Source: Pseudaminobacter soli (ex Li et al. 2025) (GTDB taxonomy: Bacteria > Pseudomonadota > Alphaproteobacteria > Rhizobiales > Rhizobiaceae). Taken from it: DNA of 64,000 nucleotides. The notes beneath the pieces were generated by a model. That model made no database searches. It saw only the letters and a program-made list of their open reading frames with translations, and had not been told where the DNA came from. Shown piece by piece: positions 28,571 through 37,389 of the stretch (its first letter is position 1; each line of letters opens with the position of its first letter). Both the position numbers and the translations under genes were made by a program. The stretch is from positions 434,001-498,000 of the forward strand of contig NZ_JARXVF010000001.1 in the NCBI RefSeq assembly GCF_029892515.1. The letters run 5' to 3'.

Positions 28571-29881
28571 CTATTGCGCCCCCTTGAGGCGCGACTTGAC
28601 GATCAGGGGCTGGATGAACGGGTCGAGCGCCTTCAGCGTAATGGCCAGCGCGCCGCGCATCTCTTCCACCGTCGCCATCCCGGCGGCGATCATCTTGCGC
28701 CGGATGGTCTCGTTGAGGAGCAGGAAGTTCACCGCACCGGCCAGCATGTCGCCGTCGCGCACCAGCTTGGCGCCGCCGCGATCGATCAGCCTCTGATAGC
28801 TGTCGCGGAAATTCTGCACGTTGCGCCCAGCCAGCACCGCCGTCTGCAGCATTGCGGGCTCCAGCGGGTTCTGTCCGCCCTCCCCGACCAGCGAGCGGCC
28901 GACAAAGGCGATTTCGGTCAGGCGAAGATAGAGGCCCATCTCGCCGATCGTATCGCCGAGAAGGATATCGACGTCGGACGTGATCCGGTCGCCCGTGCTG
29001 CGCCGGGCGACATTGAGGCCCTGCGCCGCAAACTCTTCGGCCAACGCGGTGGCGCGCTCTGGATGACGCGGCACTATGATGGTCAGCAGGCCCGGATGGC
29101 GCCCGCGCACCCGCATATGCACTTCCGCCGCGATCGTCTCCTCGCCCTCATGGGTCGAGACGGCCGCCCAGGTCGGGCGCCAGCCGATCTGCCGCTGCAG
29201 CATGTAAAGCTCGCGTTCGTCGGCGGGCGGCGGAGGTGTATCGACCTTGAGATTGCCGGAAACCGTCACCGGCCGGGCGCCGAGGGCGGCAAAGCGTTCG
29301 CCGTCGAGCTCGGACTGCGCCACGACATGCGCAAGGTTCTCGAAAAGCGCCTCGGCCAGGAACGCGCGCTTCTTCCAGGACTGGAAAGACCGATCCGACA
29401 GGCGCCCATTGACCAGAACCTGCGGCACACGGCGATTGCCGAGTTCGATGATAGTCATCGGCCAGATCTCGGATTCGGCGATGATGGCGAGGTCCGGCTG
29501 CCAGTGATCGAGAAAACGGCTGACCGCGGGCTTGAGGTCGAGCGGCACATATTGGTGGATGATGCGATGACCGAAGCGTTCATCGGCCACTTTCGCCGAC
29601 GTCACAGTGCCTGTCGTCAGCACCACGTTGATGCCGTAGTCAAGAATGCATTCGATCAACGGCCCAACGGCCAGGGTCTCGCCGACGCTCGCGGCGTGGA
29701 ACCAGATCAGCGGCCCCTCCGGACGCGCAAAACCCGCACGGCCATAGCGTTCACGGCGGCGCACGGGGTCTTCCTTGCCCTTGTGGGAGCGCCAGGCGAC
29801 ATAGGTGCCGATCACGGGATAGGCAAGCGACCCCGCCAGGCTATAGGTCGAAAGAAATGCGCGCGCCCAACGTTCGCTCAT
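28571..29881 (-). CDS. waaA: 3-deoxy-D-manno-octulosonic acid (Kdo) transferase
   Basis: The 436-residue GT30 enzyme transfers Kdo to lipid IVA. It has an N-terminal membrane anchor, LIWFHAASVGETLAV with the catalytic glutamate, SEIWP, and the GGQNPLEPAMLQ donor-binding loop. Its ATG overlaps the stop of the upstream acyltransferase gene by 4 bp (ATGA), so the two are probably translationally coupled. Confidence 0.96.
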   Translation of the reverse strand: MSERWARAFLSTYSLAGSLAYPVIGTYVAWRSHKGKEDPVRRRERYGRAGFARPEGPLIWFHAASVGETLAVGPLIECILDYGINVVLTTGTVTSAKVADERFGHRIIHQYVPLDLKPAVSRFLDHWQPDLAIIAESEIWPMTIIELGNRRVPQVLVNGRLSDRSFQSWKKRAFLAEALFENLAHVVAQSELDGERFAALGARPVTVSGNLKVDTPPPPADERELYMLQRQIGWRPTWAAVSTHEGEETIAAEVHMRVRGRHPGLLTIIVPRHPERATALAEEFAAQGLNVARRSTGDRITSDVDILLGDTIGEMGLYLRLTEIAFVGRSLVGEGGQNPLEPAMLQTAVLAGRNVQNFRDSYQRLIDRGGAKLVRDGDMLAGAVNFLLLNETIRRKMIAAGMATVEEMRGALAITLKALDPFIQPLIVKSRLKGAQ

Positions 29882-30669
29882 GAGCGGCCACCATCCGTGG
29901 CCCGGTAGGCCTGCTCGGTCGCGCGGTTCAGCGAGGCGGTCAGTTCCCGGCGCTTCTGTTCCATGAGGTCATTGTCGGCATCAGCCGGCACGAACACCGG
30001 CTCGCCCAGCATGGCGGCGCTGCGGCCGAAAGGCAGGTTGATTGTGGTCTTGTCCCAGGTGCGTTCCAGCACCTTGCGCCGGCTGGTGGTGACCGCCAGC
30101 GGCACCACGGGCCGGCCGGAGAGGCGCGCCAGGGTAATGATGCCGAGCCCGGCCTCACGCGGCGTGCCGTGCGGGATGTCGGCGATCATGGCAACGTTCT
30201 TGCCGTCGTCGAGCGCCCTTTTCAGCGTGATCAGGGCGCGTGCACCGCCCTTTTCCAGATGCCGCGTGTCCTCGCGCCCGCCCGAGCCGCGCACGGCCTC
30301 AAAGCCGAGCTTCTCGAGCGCCAGCGCGTTCAGTTCCGCGTCCGCGCTGCGCGAAACCATGGCGAGCATCTTCTCGCCCCTGGGCAGAAGGCAGGGCGCA
30401 AGCAGGTGCTGGCCGTGCCAGAGCGCGATGATGGCCGGCGACAGTTCCTGATAAGCCACCGTGAGGTTGGACGAATCCTTGGACAGAAGATTGGTGAAGC
30501 GCACGAAGCGCAGCGCATAGGCCAGGAAGCTCGCAATCGTACCCTTGGCGAAGCGGGACTGCGCCAAAGGCTTGCGGATCTTGCGCCAAAAATTCTTCAC
30601 GACGCCGCTGCTACGCCCCTTCCGGGCCACCGCGCGGGCGACCGGCGGCGCCACTGTCTTATTGTCCAT
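29878..30669 (-). CDS. DUF374/lysophospholipid acyltransferase-like protein
   Basis: The 263-residue protein matches DUF374 acyltransferase-like proteins found beside waaA and lpxK in alphaproteobacteria. It shows AIIALWHGQHLLAP (the H-x4-D type site appears as WHGQH), GSGGREDTRHLEKGGARAL and MIADIPHGTPREAGLG. It may acylate an envelope lipid or act on lipid A; the substrate is unknown. Its start overlaps the DUF4170 stop by one base and its end overlaps waaA by 4 bp. Confidence 0.88.
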   Translation of the reverse strand: MDNKTVAPPVARAVARKGRSSGVVKNFWRKIRKPLAQSRFAKGTIASFLAYALRFVRFTNLLSKDSSNLTVAYQELSPAIIALWHGQHLLAPCLLPRGEKMLAMVSRSADAELNALALEKLGFEAVRGSGGREDTRHLEKGGARALITLKRALDDGKNVAMIADIPHGTPREAGLGIITLARLSGRPVVPLAVTTSRRKVLERTWDKTTINLPFGRSAAMLGEPVFVPADADNDLMEQKRRELTASLNRATEQAYRATDGGRS

Positions 30670-30923
30670 CAGTTCTGACCGGATGCCTTATTGGTCTCCG
30701 GATTGAGCAACCGGTGCAGATGAACCACAAAATATCGCATATGCGCGTTGTCGACGCTTGCCTGAGCCTTCGCCTTCCAGGCAGCTTCGGCCGACTTGTA
30801 GTCAGGGAAGATGCCGACGATGTCGAGCGCATCGAGGTCGCGGAATTCGGTCGAGCCGAGCGACTTCAGCTCGCCGCCGAATACCAGGTGCAACAGCTGT
30901 TTTTTTCCGTCTTCCTCGGTCAT
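30669..30923 (-). CDS. DUF4170 family protein
   Basis: The 84-residue cytosolic protein matches DUF4170 (LHLVFGGELKSLGSTEFRDL, DIVGIFPDYKSAEAAWKAKAQ, RYFVVHLHRLL). The function is unknown. In alphaproteobacteria this family tends to precede the lipid A acyltransferase/Kdo genes, and here its TGA overlaps the acyltransferase ATG, so it may assist or regulate that pathway. Confidence 0.85.
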   Translation of the reverse strand: MTEEDGKKQLLHLVFGGELKSLGSTEFRDLDALDIVGIFPDYKSAEAAWKAKAQASVDNAHMRYFVVHLHRLLNPETNKASGQN

Positions 30924-31001
30924 GGGAATTCCTGAATCGTGTTGGCAAAGTTGCCACTACCTAGAGCAAAAACGCTCGTTTTGAAACCTTTTCCGCAGCT
31001 T

Positions 31002-31784
31002 TCAGCGCTCCGCGGCGGCAATCAGTCCGGAGATGGCGGCAAGGAGGTCGCCGCTGCCGGCTACGAGGGTGCCATGTGACGTGACGGCACCCCCATAGGA
31101 AGGAGGCGTGCCGTTTGCGTCGAGAATGAGGCCGCCGGCTTCCCGCAGGATTAGATCGGCGGCGGCGATGTCCCAGTCATGGGCGTTGGGCTTGACGAAA
31201 GTGGCATCCAGCCTGCCCTCGGCGATCAGCGCCAGGCGATAGGCAAGTGAAGGAATGTGCGGCACGCGGCGGATGCGCTCGCGCCATTCCTCCGGCAGTG
31301 CGTCGAAGAAAGGCTTCGGACCGCCCATCTCGAGTTCCACGCCTGGCCTGCGAACGCCGATCGCAATACCGTTCTTGCGGGCGCCTTTGCCGGGCATCGC
31401 CTCGAAGATCTCGCCGCGCGCAGGGCAATCGAGGACGGCCGCGATGGAGCGGCCTTCTTCCACCACCGCAAGGCTCACGCACCAGCTGTTGGACCCCTCG
31501 AGGAAGCCGCGCGTGCCATCGATGGGGTCGACCACGAAGGTGCGGCGCGCCGAAAGCCGGGCTTCGCTGTCGGCGGTTTCCTCAGACAGCCAGCCATAGT
31601 CGGGCCGCGCCGCCGTTAGCGTCTCGCGCAGGAAGGTGTCGACCGCATAGTCGGCCTCGCTGACCGGCGACTGGCCGCTCTTCATCCAGACTTCAGGGTT
31701 CTGCCTGAAATAGCGCATGGCAATAGCGCCTGCCTTGCGCGCGGCATCGAGCAACAGCGCAAGGTCCTCAGCGTGGTCCGCCAT
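31002..31784 (-). CDS. 3'(2'),5'-bisphosphate nucleotidase / inositol monophosphatase family protein (CysQ-like)
   Basis: The 260-residue metal-dependent phosphatase has the IMPase motifs: SPVSEADYAVD, SEETAD, DPIDGTRGF and WDIAAADLILREAGG. It likely hydrolyses PAP to AMP or dephosphorylates inositol-type phosphates. The ATG at 31784 is preferred; an upstream TTG would overlap the end of the TldE gene. It lies 10 bp after tldE in the same direction. Confidence 0.88.
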   Translation of the reverse strand: MADHAEDLALLLDAARKAGAIAMRYFRQNPEVWMKSGQSPVSEADYAVDTFLRETLTAARPDYGWLSEETADSEARLSARRTFVVDPIDGTRGFLEGSNSWCVSLAVVEEGRSIAAVLDCPARGEIFEAMPGKGARKNGIAIGVRRPGVELEMGGPKPFFDALPEEWRERIRRVPHIPSLAYRLALIAEGRLDATFVKPNAHDWDIAAADLILREAGGLILDANGTPPSYGGAVTSHGTLVAGSGDLLAAISGLIAAAER

Positions 31785-31794
31785 GCCGGATGTC

Positions 31795-33150
31795 TCAGCT
31801 GCCGGCAAGCGTCATCCCTTCGATGAGCAAGGTGGGAGCGGCCGTGCCGAAGTTGCGATCGAGGTCGTTGGCCGGGGTCATGTTCAGGAACATGTCTTTC
31901 AGGTTGGAGGCGATCGTCACCTCCGACACCGGATAGGCGAGCTCGCCATTCTCGATCCAGAAGCCCGAAGCGCCGCGGCTATATTCGCCGGTCACCATGT
32001 TGACGCCCTGGCCGAAGACTTCCGTGACGTAGAAGCCGCTCTTGAGCGAGCGGATCAGGTCTTCCGGCGCGCGGTCGCCCGGTTCGATCGAAAGGTTGGT
32101 CGAGCTCGGCGTTACCGAGGAGCCGCTGCGAACGCCGCGGCCGTTGGTTTTCAAGCCGAGTTCCTTCGCCGCCGAGACCGACAGGAACCAGTGGTTCAGC
32201 ACGCCCCTGTCGACCATCACCAGCTTGTCGCCCTCGATGCCTTCGCCGTCGAAGGGGCGCGACGCGGGCCCGCGCACGCGCAGCGGCTCGTCGATGACGG
32301 TGATGGCAGCGGCCGCCACCTGCTTGCCCATCATGTCGCGCAGGAAGCTGGTCTTGCGCGCGACCGAAGCGCCGTTGATGGCGCCGGCCAGATGGCCCGC
32401 AATGCCGCGCGCCACGCGCGGATCGAACACCACATTGACCGGCCCGGTCTTGGCCTTGCGCGGATTGAGCCGACGCACGGCGCGTTCGCCGGCATTGCGG
32501 CCGATGGTTTCGGGCGAATCCAGATCGGCGAAATGCAGGCGCGAGGAAAAGTCGTAGTCGCGCTCCATGCCCGTGCCCTCGCCCGCGATCACGCTGGTCG
32601 AGATCGAAAAGCGCGTTCCGGCATACTGGCCGACAAAGCCGTGCGAGGTGGCGAGCACCAGCCCGCCCATGCCGGCGCTGGCACCGCTGCCGCCCGAATT
32701 GGTGACGCCGGCTATCGCGAGCGCGGCCTCTTCGGCCGCCAGCGCATCCGCCTTCAGCCGCTCGGCCGAGACGGTCGTATCGTCCATCAGGTCGAGGTCG
32801 CGGATGGCCTTAGCGAGAAGCGCGGCATCCGCCAGCCCCTGGTAGGGGTCTTCGGGCGAAACCTTCGCCATGGCGACGGCGCGCTCGGCAAGAGCTGCGG
32901 GGTCGGATGCGGCCGTCGCCGAAACGCTGGCAACGCGCTGGCCGATGAAGACGCGCAGCGACACGTCCTCGCTCTCGGAAGACTCGGTGCCTTCCACCTT
33001 GCCGAGCCGCACCGAAACGCTGGTCGAACGGCCGCGCACGGCCACGGCGTCGGCGGCGTCGGCTCCTGCCTTCTTCGCCGCCTCGACGAGCGCGGCAACG
33101 CGGTCGGTCAGCTTGGCGGCGTCTCTTGCGGCTTCGGAAGTGGCATTCAT
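31795..33150 (-). CDS. pmbA: TldD/PmbA family metalloprotease subunit (TldE/PmbA)
   Basis: The 451-residue protein has the PmbA/TldE layout, with VNVVFDPRVARGIAGHL and a C-terminal GEYSRGASGFWIENGELAYPVSEVTIASNL segment. TldD/TldE act together on unstructured peptides, including modified peptides and CcdA-type antitoxins. TldE lacks the HExxxH metal site, as here; the TldD partner is not in the window. The start at 33150 (MNATSEAARD) is chosen over a longer frame to 33213. Confidence 0.9.
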   Translation of the reverse strand: MNATSEAARDAAKLTDRVAALVEAAKKAGADAADAVAVRGRSTSVSVRLGKVEGTESSESEDVSLRVFIGQRVASVSATAASDPAALAERAVAMAKVSPEDPYQGLADAALLAKAIRDLDLMDDTTVSAERLKADALAAEEAALAIAGVTNSGGSGASAGMGGLVLATSHGFVGQYAGTRFSISTSVIAGEGTGMERDYDFSSRLHFADLDSPETIGRNAGERAVRRLNPRKAKTGPVNVVFDPRVARGIAGHLAGAINGASVARKTSFLRDMMGKQVAAAAITVIDEPLRVRGPASRPFDGEGIEGDKLVMVDRGVLNHWFLSVSAAKELGLKTNGRGVRSGSSVTPSSTNLSIEPGDRAPEDLIRSLKSGFYVTEVFGQGVNMVTGEYSRGASGFWIENGELAYPVSEVTIASNLKDMFLNMTPANDLDRNFGTAAPTLLIEGMTLAGS

Positions 33151-33342
33151 GTGGATTTTCCCAGGAATGGTTGCGTGGTTCGCTCCGTTCGGCGCGGCCG
33201 CCACCTGAACCATCTATTGTTCCGACCCCGCTTGTGCAATGGGTTGGGCTGAAGACTCATCGCAGCATTGTGGCGAAAAATCATGGCCACAATCGCGCCA
33301 GGATACGCGATCATCGTCCCGCCGCACCAAGGAACCGACAGC

Positions 33343-33759
33343 ATGACGCCCTTTCACCTCGCCTTCCCCGTTCGCGACCTGGAAAAGACCCGTGCGTTCT
33401 ACCGCGACGTGCTCGGCTGCGCGATCGGGCGATCGTCCGACACCTGGGTGGATTTCGACCTGTTCGGTCACCAGATGTCGGCGCATCTGCGGCCCGACGC
33501 CGCCGCGGCCGCAAATGACGGCCAGGTCGGCGGCAAGCTGGTGCCGATCCCGCATTTCGGCGTCGCGCTTTTGATGGACGACTGGCAGGCGCTTGCCGAC
33601 CGCCTGGAAGCACGCGACGACGTCGACTGGCTGGAGCGGCCGATGATCCGCTTTGTCGGCGAACCCGGCGAACAGGCGACCCTGTTCATTCGCGACCCTT
33701 CCGGCAACGCGCTCGAATTCAAGGGGTTCAGGTCGCTCGAACAGGTGTTCGCGCACTAA
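33343..33759 (+). CDS. VOC family (glyoxalase/dioxygenase-like) protein
   Basis: The 138-residue protein opens with HLAFPVRDLEKTRAFYRDVLG and ends with FIRDPSGNALEFKGF, the canonical VOC/glyoxalase halves. The metal-site residues H and E are visible at these positions. The substrate is not predictable. AAGGA precedes the ATG at 33343; an earlier in-frame ATG at 33268 gives a non-family N-terminus. It lies 34 bp upstream of a MATE pump gene on the same strand. Confidence 0.85.
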   Translation: MTPFHLAFPVRDLEKTRAFYRDVLGCAIGRSSDTWVDFDLFGHQMSAHLRPDAAAAANDGQVGGKLVPIPHFGVALLMDDWQALADRLEARDDVDWLERPMIRFVGEPGEQATLFIRDPSGNALEFKGFRSLEQVFAH

Positions 33760-33793
33760 GTTTCAACTGCCCCACGTTTCTGAAAGACAGTTC

Positions 33794-35176
33794 ATGAGCC
33801 AGAAGCATCCCGGCCAGATGGCAAAATTCGTCACCGGCTCGACCATGCGCCATGTGCTGGTGATGACGGCGACCGGCTCGATCGGCCTGATCGCGATCTT
33901 CATCGTCGACGGGCTCAACCTGTTCTACATCTCGCTGCTCGGCATCGAGGAACTGACGGCTGCGGTCGGCTTTGCCTCGACGCTTCTATTCTTCACGCTG
34001 TCCATCGCCATCGGCTTCACCATCGCCTGCGGCGCGCTGGTTTCGCGCGCGCTCGGCAGGGGCAGCCGCGAGGAGGCAGCACAGATGGGCGGTGCCGCCA
34101 TGGTCTTCATGGGCGTAAGCAGCCTGCTGATCAGCCTGGCCGTGTGGCCGTTCCTGCGCGATCTCAACGTGATGCTCGGCGCCACCGGCCAGACGCTGGA
34201 ACTGTCGACGCGCTTCCTGCAGATCGTGCTGTTCTCGACGCCGATCATGGCGCTCGGCATGTGCACGACGGGCATATTGCGCGGAACGGGCGATGCCAAG
34301 CGGGCCATGTATGTGACCCTCGGCAGCGGCCTGGCTGCCGCGGTTTTCGACCCGCTGTTCATCTTCGGCTTTGGGCTTGGCCTCGAAGGCGCGGCGATCT
34401 CAACTGTCGTGTCGCGCTTCGTCATGCTCGCCATCGGCATCCACGGCGCGCATGTCGCACATCGCCTGATCCACCGGCCTGACTGGCAGCGACTGAAACA
34501 GGCGGCTCGCCCATTCTTCGCCATCGGCTTGCCGGCGGTGCTGACGCAGGTCGCGACACCGGTCGGCAACGCCTATGTCACGGCCGAAATCGCCGCCTTC
34601 GGCGACCAGGCGGTGGCCGGCTGGGCGATCATCGGCCGCATCGTGCCCGTGGCCTTCGGTGTCATCTTCGCGCTGTCGGGCGCGGTCGGTCCGATCCTGG
34701 GCCAGAATTTCGGCGCTCATAAATATGAGCGCCTGCTGACGACCATGCGCGACAGCCTTGTCCTCACGATCGTCTATGTGCTTGCGGTGTGGGCATTGCT
34801 CGCGATCTTCGCTCAACCGATCGCCGACATTTTCCGCGCGCAGGGCCTGTCGCGCGATCTTATCGTGTTCTTCTGCGTGTTTGCGGCCGGCAGCTTCCTG
34901 TTCAACGGCGCGATCTTCGTGTCGAGCGCGGCCTTCAACAATCTCGGCTACCCGACCTACTCCACCGTCTTCAACTGGGGCCGCTCGACGCTGGGCGTCA
35001 TTCCCTTCGTTTGGGCCGGCGCCCATTACTATGGCGCCAAGGGCGTCATCGCCGGCTGGGGGCTGGGCGCGGTGGTGTTCGGCGTTGTGTCGGTGCTGGT
35101 CTGCTTCCGCGTGGTGCGGGTGCTGGCAAGCGAATCCACGCCGTCCGAAGCCGAAGAGGCGCCGACAGCAACTTAG
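33794..35176 (+). CDS. MATE family multidrug/sodium antiporter
   Basis: The 460-residue membrane protein has about 12 TM segments with the MATE pattern (SALGRGSREEAAQMGG region, PIMALGMCTTGILRGTGDAKRAM, LSGAVGPILGQNFGA). It should export cationic drugs or metabolites using Na+ or H+. The start at 33794 follows GAAAG; it ends 1 bp before the convergent patatin gene. Confidence 0.93.
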   Translation: MSQKHPGQMAKFVTGSTMRHVLVMTATGSIGLIAIFIVDGLNLFYISLLGIEELTAAVGFASTLLFFTLSIAIGFTIACGALVSRALGRGSREEAAQMGGAAMVFMGVSSLLISLAVWPFLRDLNVMLGATGQTLELSTRFLQIVLFSTPIMALGMCTTGILRGTGDAKRAMYVTLGSGLAAAVFDPLFIFGFGLGLEGAAISTVVSRFVMLAIGIHGAHVAHRLIHRPDWQRLKQAARPFFAIGLPAVLTQVATPVGNAYVTAEIAAFGDQAVAGWAIIGRIVPVAFGVIFALSGAVGPILGQNFGAHKYERLLTTMRDSLVLTIVYVLAVWALLAIFAQPIADIFRAQGLSRDLIVFFCVFAAGSFLFNGAIFVSSAAFNNLGYPTYSTVFNWGRSTLGVIPFVWAGAHYYGAKGVIAGWGLGAVVFGVVSVLVCFRVVRVLASESTPSEAEEAPTAT

Positions 35177-35177
35177 C

Positions 35178-36020
35178 TCAAGCGTGTTGCAGGCGCTTCG
35201 TCAGGGCAAGATCGACGGCGCGCTTCAACTGATCCTTGATGGCGACGGTCTCGCCCATCACGGCATCGATCTTCATGAAATCGAGCATCCGGAAACGGGA
35301 AACCGGCGGGCGCAGCATGATGTCGGGCCGGGTGTGCAGCAGCTTGCAGGCTGTGATGGACTGCATCATCAGCTGGGTGGCGCCGAACATCAGGTCGATC
35401 GACTTGGGGCTCTTGCGGCCGCGGCCATTGGACGGCGCACCGACGACATCGATTGCGATCACGATATCGGCGTCGCCGGTGACCAGATCGAACGGCACGG
35501 GATTGTAGATCCCGCCGTCGATAAGCAGCCGGCCATCGCGCTTGACGGGGCTGAACAAGGCGGGAATGGCCGCCGATGCTGCCAGCGCCGAGTTCAGTTC
35601 GCCCTCGCCGAGGACGGCGAGCTTGTGGCCGTAGAAATCGGTCGCGGCCACGCGCAGCGGAATCTTCAGTTCTTCGAACGTGGCCGGAATTTGCGGCGGC
35701 AGGAAAGCCTTCAGTATGCGCTCGATGCTGAACTGGCTGACCCGGAGGCCGACTTCCATCATCTCCGAGAAGGTTCCGGGCCGCGCCTGCCAGACACGGG
35801 CAGCGACTTCGGATCGCCGCCCGAGAATGGAGCGCGCATAGTCGTGGATTTCCTTGCCGGACATGCCGGAGGCCATCCCCGCCCCCATGATCGCGCCGAT
35901 GGACGAGCCGGCAATCGACACAGGCCGAATGCCGAGCTCGTCCAGAGCCTCGATGACGTGGATATGCGCGAGGCCGCGGGCGCCTCCGCCGCCGAAAGCG
36001 ACGGCGAAGGTCGGGCTCAC
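35178..36020 (-). CDS. Patatin-like phospholipase family protein
   Basis: The 280-residue lipid hydrolase has the oxyanion loop GGGGARGLAH, nucleophile GxSxG (AGSSIGAIMG) and the catalytic aspartate in DGGIYNPVP. It lacks a signal peptide, so it should act in the cytosol or on the inner membrane face, cleaving phospholipid or lysophospholipid. Its ATG overlaps the stop of the upstream M16 protease gene by 4 bp, suggesting joint expression with the protease pair. Confidence 0.92.
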   Translation of the reverse strand: MSPTFAVAFGGGGARGLAHIHVIEALDELGIRPVSIAGSSIGAIMGAGMASGMSGKEIHDYARSILGRRSEVAARVWQARPGTFSEMMEVGLRVSQFSIERILKAFLPPQIPATFEELKIPLRVAATDFYGHKLAVLGEGELNSALAASAAIPALFSPVKRDGRLLIDGGIYNPVPFDLVTGDADIVIAIDVVGAPSNGRGRKSPKSIDLMFGATQLMMQSITACKLLHTRPDIMLRPPVSRFRMLDFMKIDAVMGETVAIKDQLKRAVDLALTKRLQHA

Positions 36021-37375
36021 CCCTTGCTCCCCATGCTGGCGGCGGTAGCCATGGGCGTACCGACGATGAGGACCGACGGCTTGACGCTCAAGAGCTTGCG
36101 AGCAGCCGCCTTGACGTCGTCCACCGTCACCGCGTTGATCAGTTCAGCGCGGCGCTGCATGTAGTCGATGCCCAGCTTCTCAACCTGCAGGTCCACGAGC
36201 GTGCTTGCAATGGAGGTCGACGAGTCGAGGTTGTTGATCGCGTAGGAGCCGACCAGATACTTCTTCGCATCAGCCAGTTCGGCCTCTTCGGGGCCGTTCT
36301 TGGCCATTTTGTCGACCACGTCGTGGATGACGTCGAGCGTCTCGCCGGCCTTGTCGACGCGCGTCGAGGTGCTGATCATCAGCCCGCTGGAATGGGCCTG
36401 GTTCATCAGCGACGACGAGATGCCGTAGGTCAAGCCACGCTTCTCACGCACCTCATCGAACAGGCGCGAGCTGAAGGTGCCGCCGCCGAGGATGTGGTTC
36501 ATCAGCACGGCGCCGAAGAAGTTCGGATCATCGCGCGAAACGCCCGGATAGGCGAAGGTGATGCTCGTCTGCGGCAACGGATAGTCGACGTGAAGCTCCT
36601 GGCCGAGCTTGGCCTGCACATCCGGAACCGACTGCAGGGCAGGCTTCTCCGGCAGGTTGCCGAACAGCTTGTTGAGATCGGTCTTCAGCGTCGCGGGATC
36701 GATCGCACCCACGACGGCGACCTTCAGCTTCTGACGGGCGAAGATCGCCTTGTGGAGGGCGCGCAGATCGTCGGCCTTCATCGATGCAAGCGACTCCTCG
36801 GTGCCCTCGCTGTGCCGGGCATAGGGGTGGTCGCCGTAGAGCGCATTCGCCCACTTGACCTGGGCAGCAGCCTCCGGATCGTGCGCGGCGGCAAGGATGC
36901 CCGAAACCATCTGGGCGCGAATGCGCTCGAGCGGCTCCTTGTCGAAACGCGGCTCGTTGATAGCCATGCGCAGGAGCTCGAACGAGTCGGCCTTCTGGTC
37001 CGCAAGCGTGCGCATCGAGCCGGAGATCGAGTCGCGGCCGGCGCTGAACTGCATCTCGGCACCCGCGTCGTCGAGGCGCGACTGGAAAGCCTCGCTGTCG
37101 AGCTTGCCGGCGCCCTCGTCGAGCATCCCGGTCATCAGGGTGGTGAGACCGTCCTTGCCGTTCGGGTCCTGGGTGGTGCCGCCCTCGAAGGAGAAGCGGA
37201 TGGAGATGATGGGCGCCGAGTAGTCCTCGACCAGCCAAGCGGAGACACCGCTCGACGACTTCACCTCCTGGATCTTCATTTCGGCTCGCGCCGGGAGCGC
37301 GAACAAGAGCAGCGAGGTCGCCACGGCAGTGGCGGCCGCCACCGTCCGGGCGCGCATGTTCAAATTCATTGTCAT
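36017..37375 (-). CDS. M16 peptidase-like subunit lacking the HxxEH zinc motif
   Basis: The 452-residue protein has a signal peptide (LLLFALPARA) and two M16 halves. At the position where active members carry HxxEH, it reads GLTTLMTGMLDEGAGK, so the catalytic zinc site is missing. The C-terminal half keeps REKRGLTYG, the substrate-binding R/Y region. It is thus probably the non-catalytic partner of the protease encoded 14 bp upstream, as in other two-gene M16B peptidases of the periplasm. Confidence 0.92.
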   Translation of the reverse strand: MTMNLNMRARTVAAATAVATSLLLFALPARAEMKIQEVKSSSGVSAWLVEDYSAPIISIRFSFEGGTTQDPNGKDGLTTLMTGMLDEGAGKLDSEAFQSRLDDAGAEMQFSAGRDSISGSMRTLADQKADSFELLRMAINEPRFDKEPLERIRAQMVSGILAAAHDPEAAAQVKWANALYGDHPYARHSEGTEESLASMKADDLRALHKAIFARQKLKVAVVGAIDPATLKTDLNKLFGNLPEKPALQSVPDVQAKLGQELHVDYPLPQTSITFAYPGVSRDDPNFFGAVLMNHILGGGTFSSRLFDEVREKRGLTYGISSSLMNQAHSSGLMISTSTRVDKAGETLDVIHDVVDKMAKNGPEEAELADAKKYLVGSYAINNLDSSTSIASTLVDLQVEKLGIDYMQRRAELINAVTVDDVKAAARKLLSVKPSVLIVGTPMATAASMGSKG

Positions 37376-37389
37376 GAGACTTTTCCGAT

